Assembly (NCBI RefSeq): GCF_014645195.1
Contig: NZ_BMLK01000007.1
Span: 179,015-243,014, forward strand
Source: Novosphingobium indicum
GTDB taxonomy: Bacteria; Pseudomonadota; Alphaproteobacteria; Sphingomonadales; Sphingomonadaceae
Direction: 5' to 3'
DNA length: 64,000 bases
This document shows positions 62,607 to 64,000 of this stretch, piece by piece (the first letter of the stretch is position 1; each line of letters starts with the position of its first letter). The position numbers were made by a program, and so were the translations under genes. Below the pieces are notes generated by a model that saw only the letters and a program-made list of their open reading frames with translations, did not search any database and was not told the origin of the DNA.

Positions 62607-63982
62607 TTGATGATCCGCAGGTCGCCCATGGACTTTGCAATCTTGTCGAACGCCTTGCCGAGCTGCGATGCGTCGTCAGCCTGGAACCAGTGCCCGTCAC
62701 CCGCGCAGTTCTTGAGCATGTCGGTCATCTGCGTACCGAACCCGATCACCCAGACGGTGATGTTCTTCTTCTTCACTTCGTCGCAGGCAAAGCTGAAGCG
62801 CTTTTCAACCGTCTGCGTCAGCGAATAGGAAGAGCTGGGTGACCAGCGCCGCTCACTGAGGGGTTCGACGCCGTAGGTGCCATAGGACAGGTCCAGCGGC
62901 GCGGTTTCGCCGTCCGTAAGAAAGATGAGATGGCGGCTAGTCGGCGTGTCGTTCAGATCGGCATTTTCCGACGCGAAAATGCCTGTCGGCGAAAGCAGCC
63001 TGCCGCCCCAGATCATGCCGATGTCATGATAGGTGCTGCCTTCGGCCTTGAGTCCGTTAAGATAGGTGGAAAGCTCGCTGTCCGTCATTTCGGTGAGTTT
63101 ATGCGCCGGGGAAGGACACATAGTCACACCGTAGTTGCTGGCCTGCATGTAGTCGTCGGCGGTCGTCACCTTTTTCTTGGACCATGATCCGCCCGTCGGC
63201 TTCCACGCGCGCAGGAATGAAATCTCGTGGAGCATCGGGCGCCACTGCGTGCTCGGCTTGTTGGGATCGGGAACCAGATCGATGTCGAGATCGAGCGCCT
63301 TGGTCAGATCGACATTCGAGTAGTCGCTGATCTGATAGGTGTCGCGCTCTTCGATGCAACCTTTGAAGGTTGCCGACAGATAGTCCGGCGTCGGCGACGG
63401 ATTACCATACATGCGTACCCAGATCGTTCCACCCTTATAGGGTTTGTCCGGATTGGCGTCCTTGAAGCTGCTCACGTCTTCCGTGACGGCACCATACTGC
63501 CATTTGTAGACTTCCTTGGTCTCAGTGCCGTTCTGCTGCTTGAGCGTGCGGTAAACGTAGTTGTTGTAGCTGGTCCCGGACACGTTGACGCCGCCGTCGC
63601 CATGCGAGCAGTTATAGGCAATGCCATTCACTTTCGTGTCCCAGACCTCGTATCCGGAACCCGACCCATAAGCGATCATCTGCCAGGTGGCAGTGTCGCC
63701 GGGGCATGTGCTGGCGACATAGGTGGTAATGGCGGTCTTGCTGCCACTCATATAGGTATAGGTGTAAGTGTATTTGGGAACCGTTTCGGTTTTTTTGGTG
63801 TCCTTGGCTTCACGACCTTCGTAATCCCAACTGTCCACCATCCAGCTCGACTTGAGCAGGTAGCCCACGTTGACGTTGGTCGAATAGGGCACGAACCCAT
63901 AGCGAATGCGTACGCCCGGGTTCTTGCTGGCTTCCAGCTGGAGACCCGCAAAAACCGGTAGCGTTTTGGCGGGTATGATGAT
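62603..63982 (-). CDS. TadG-like VWA-domain protein, 5' part missing or broken
   Basis: Large Tad-associated protein with the C-terminal half of a von Willebrand A domain. Seen are RIRYGFVPYSTNVNVGYLL, the later LIFLTDGETAPLD strand and FACDEVKKKNITVWVIGFG, and a late CAGDGHWFQADDASQL ending. The frame is open for 459 residues from 63982 but is preceded by TGA at 63983-63985, and no start codon with an N-terminal TM helix or the MIDAS DxSxS is found. The first possible start inside is a GTG at 63892 in the middle of a conserved strand. Either a frameshift or nonsense lies at about 63985, or an assembly edge effect breaks the gene. It is the first of the three Tad genes here. Confidence 0.75.
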   Translation of the reverse strand: MIIPAKTLPVFAGLQLEASKNPGVRIRYGFVPYSTNVNVGYLLKSSWMVDSWDYEGREAKDTKKTETVPKYTYTYTYMSGSKTAITTYVASTCPGDTATWQMIAYGSGSGYEVWDTKVNGIAYNCSHGDGGVNVSGTSYNNYVYRTLKQQNGTETKEVYKWQYGAVTEDVSSFKDANPDKPYKGGTIWVRMYGNPSPTPDYLSATFKGCIEERDTYQISDYSNVDLTKALDLDIDLVPDPNKPSTQWRPMLHEISFLRAWKPTGGSWSKKKVTTADDYMQASNYGVTMCPSPAHKLTEMTDSELSTYLNGLKAEGSTYHDIGMIWGGRLLSPTGIFASENADLNDTPTSRHLIFLTDGETAPLDLSYGTYGVEPLSERRWSPSSSYSLTQTVEKRFSFACDEVKKKNITVWVIGFGTQMTDMLKNCAGDGHWFQADDASQLGKAFDKIAKSMGDLRIIK

Positions 63983-64000
63983 TCATTGGAGGGGCGCGAT

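Overview
The window looks like a chromosomal piece of an alphaproteobacterium of the order Sphingomonadales, most like Novosphingobium or a close relative. This is inferred from the high GC content, GTG/TTG starts, many 4-bp start/stop overlaps, TonB receptors with an EEIIVTARKR-type TonB box, the grxC / carbon-nitrogen hydrolase / DUF1178 group, and a pyruvate dehydrogenase E1 beta with an N-terminal lipoyl domain. No phage, plasmid or CRISPR features were seen. The only mobile-element trace is an istB fragment downstream of a tRNA-Arg gene.

Layout. 0-6.7 kb is housekeeping: pyrG, a TonB-C-like periplasmic protein, a chemoreceptor, an hsp20 gene with a ROSE-like RNA thermometer, grxC-nit-DUF1178 and tRNA-Arg(CCT). 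6.8-7.6 kb holds the IS21-type remnant and a gene-free stretch. 7.6-16.5 kb is a polysaccharide and signalling locus: a membrane GT2 glycosyltransferase with a coupled 57-residue membrane peptide, an opposing Rsb-type partner-switch trio (REC-PP2C phosphatase, STAS protein, anti-sigma-type ATPase), a BcsS-like protein, a GH16 glycanase, and an overlapping hybrid kinase / response regulator / Hpt chain.

17.3-37.4 kb is a catabolic island. It has a LysR regulator flanked by two copies of a 17-bp operator-like sequence, a TetR regulator, an amidohydrolase-2 protein, a CaiB CoA transferase, a crotonase-fold protein carrying the 6-oxocamphor hydrolase catalytic residues, a second crotonase without the usual glutamates, two SDRs, a P450, a second amidohydrolase, a VOC protein, a Rieske oxygenase, a PhyH dioxygenase, a CMD-family protein, an acyl-CoA synthetase, a TonB receptor and an APH-type kinase. 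Together they suggest uptake, oxidation, retro-Claisen ring opening and CoA-dependent breakdown of a cyclic, possibly terpenoid, compound. The substrate cannot be read from the sequence.

37.9-42.6 kb is a small glycoconjugate cluster (two GT4 enzymes, a flippase/LPG-synthase-like membrane protein, a DUF2141 protein and a DUF2334 deacetylase), followed by an ABC-F ATPase. 44.6-51.9 kb is a CecR-like TetR regulator divergent from a YbhGFSR-type ABC exporter with its own outer-membrane factor. 52-58.1 kb is one iron-uptake operon (exbB-exbD-tonB-TonB receptor-piuC-ferric-reductase-like protein-PepSY protein) behind three tandem Fur-like boxes. The end of the window has ftsB, pdhA, pdhB and, on the other strand, three Tad-pilus genes (TadE, TadE, TadG-like). 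The frame of the last is broken by a stop 15 bases inside the window edge.
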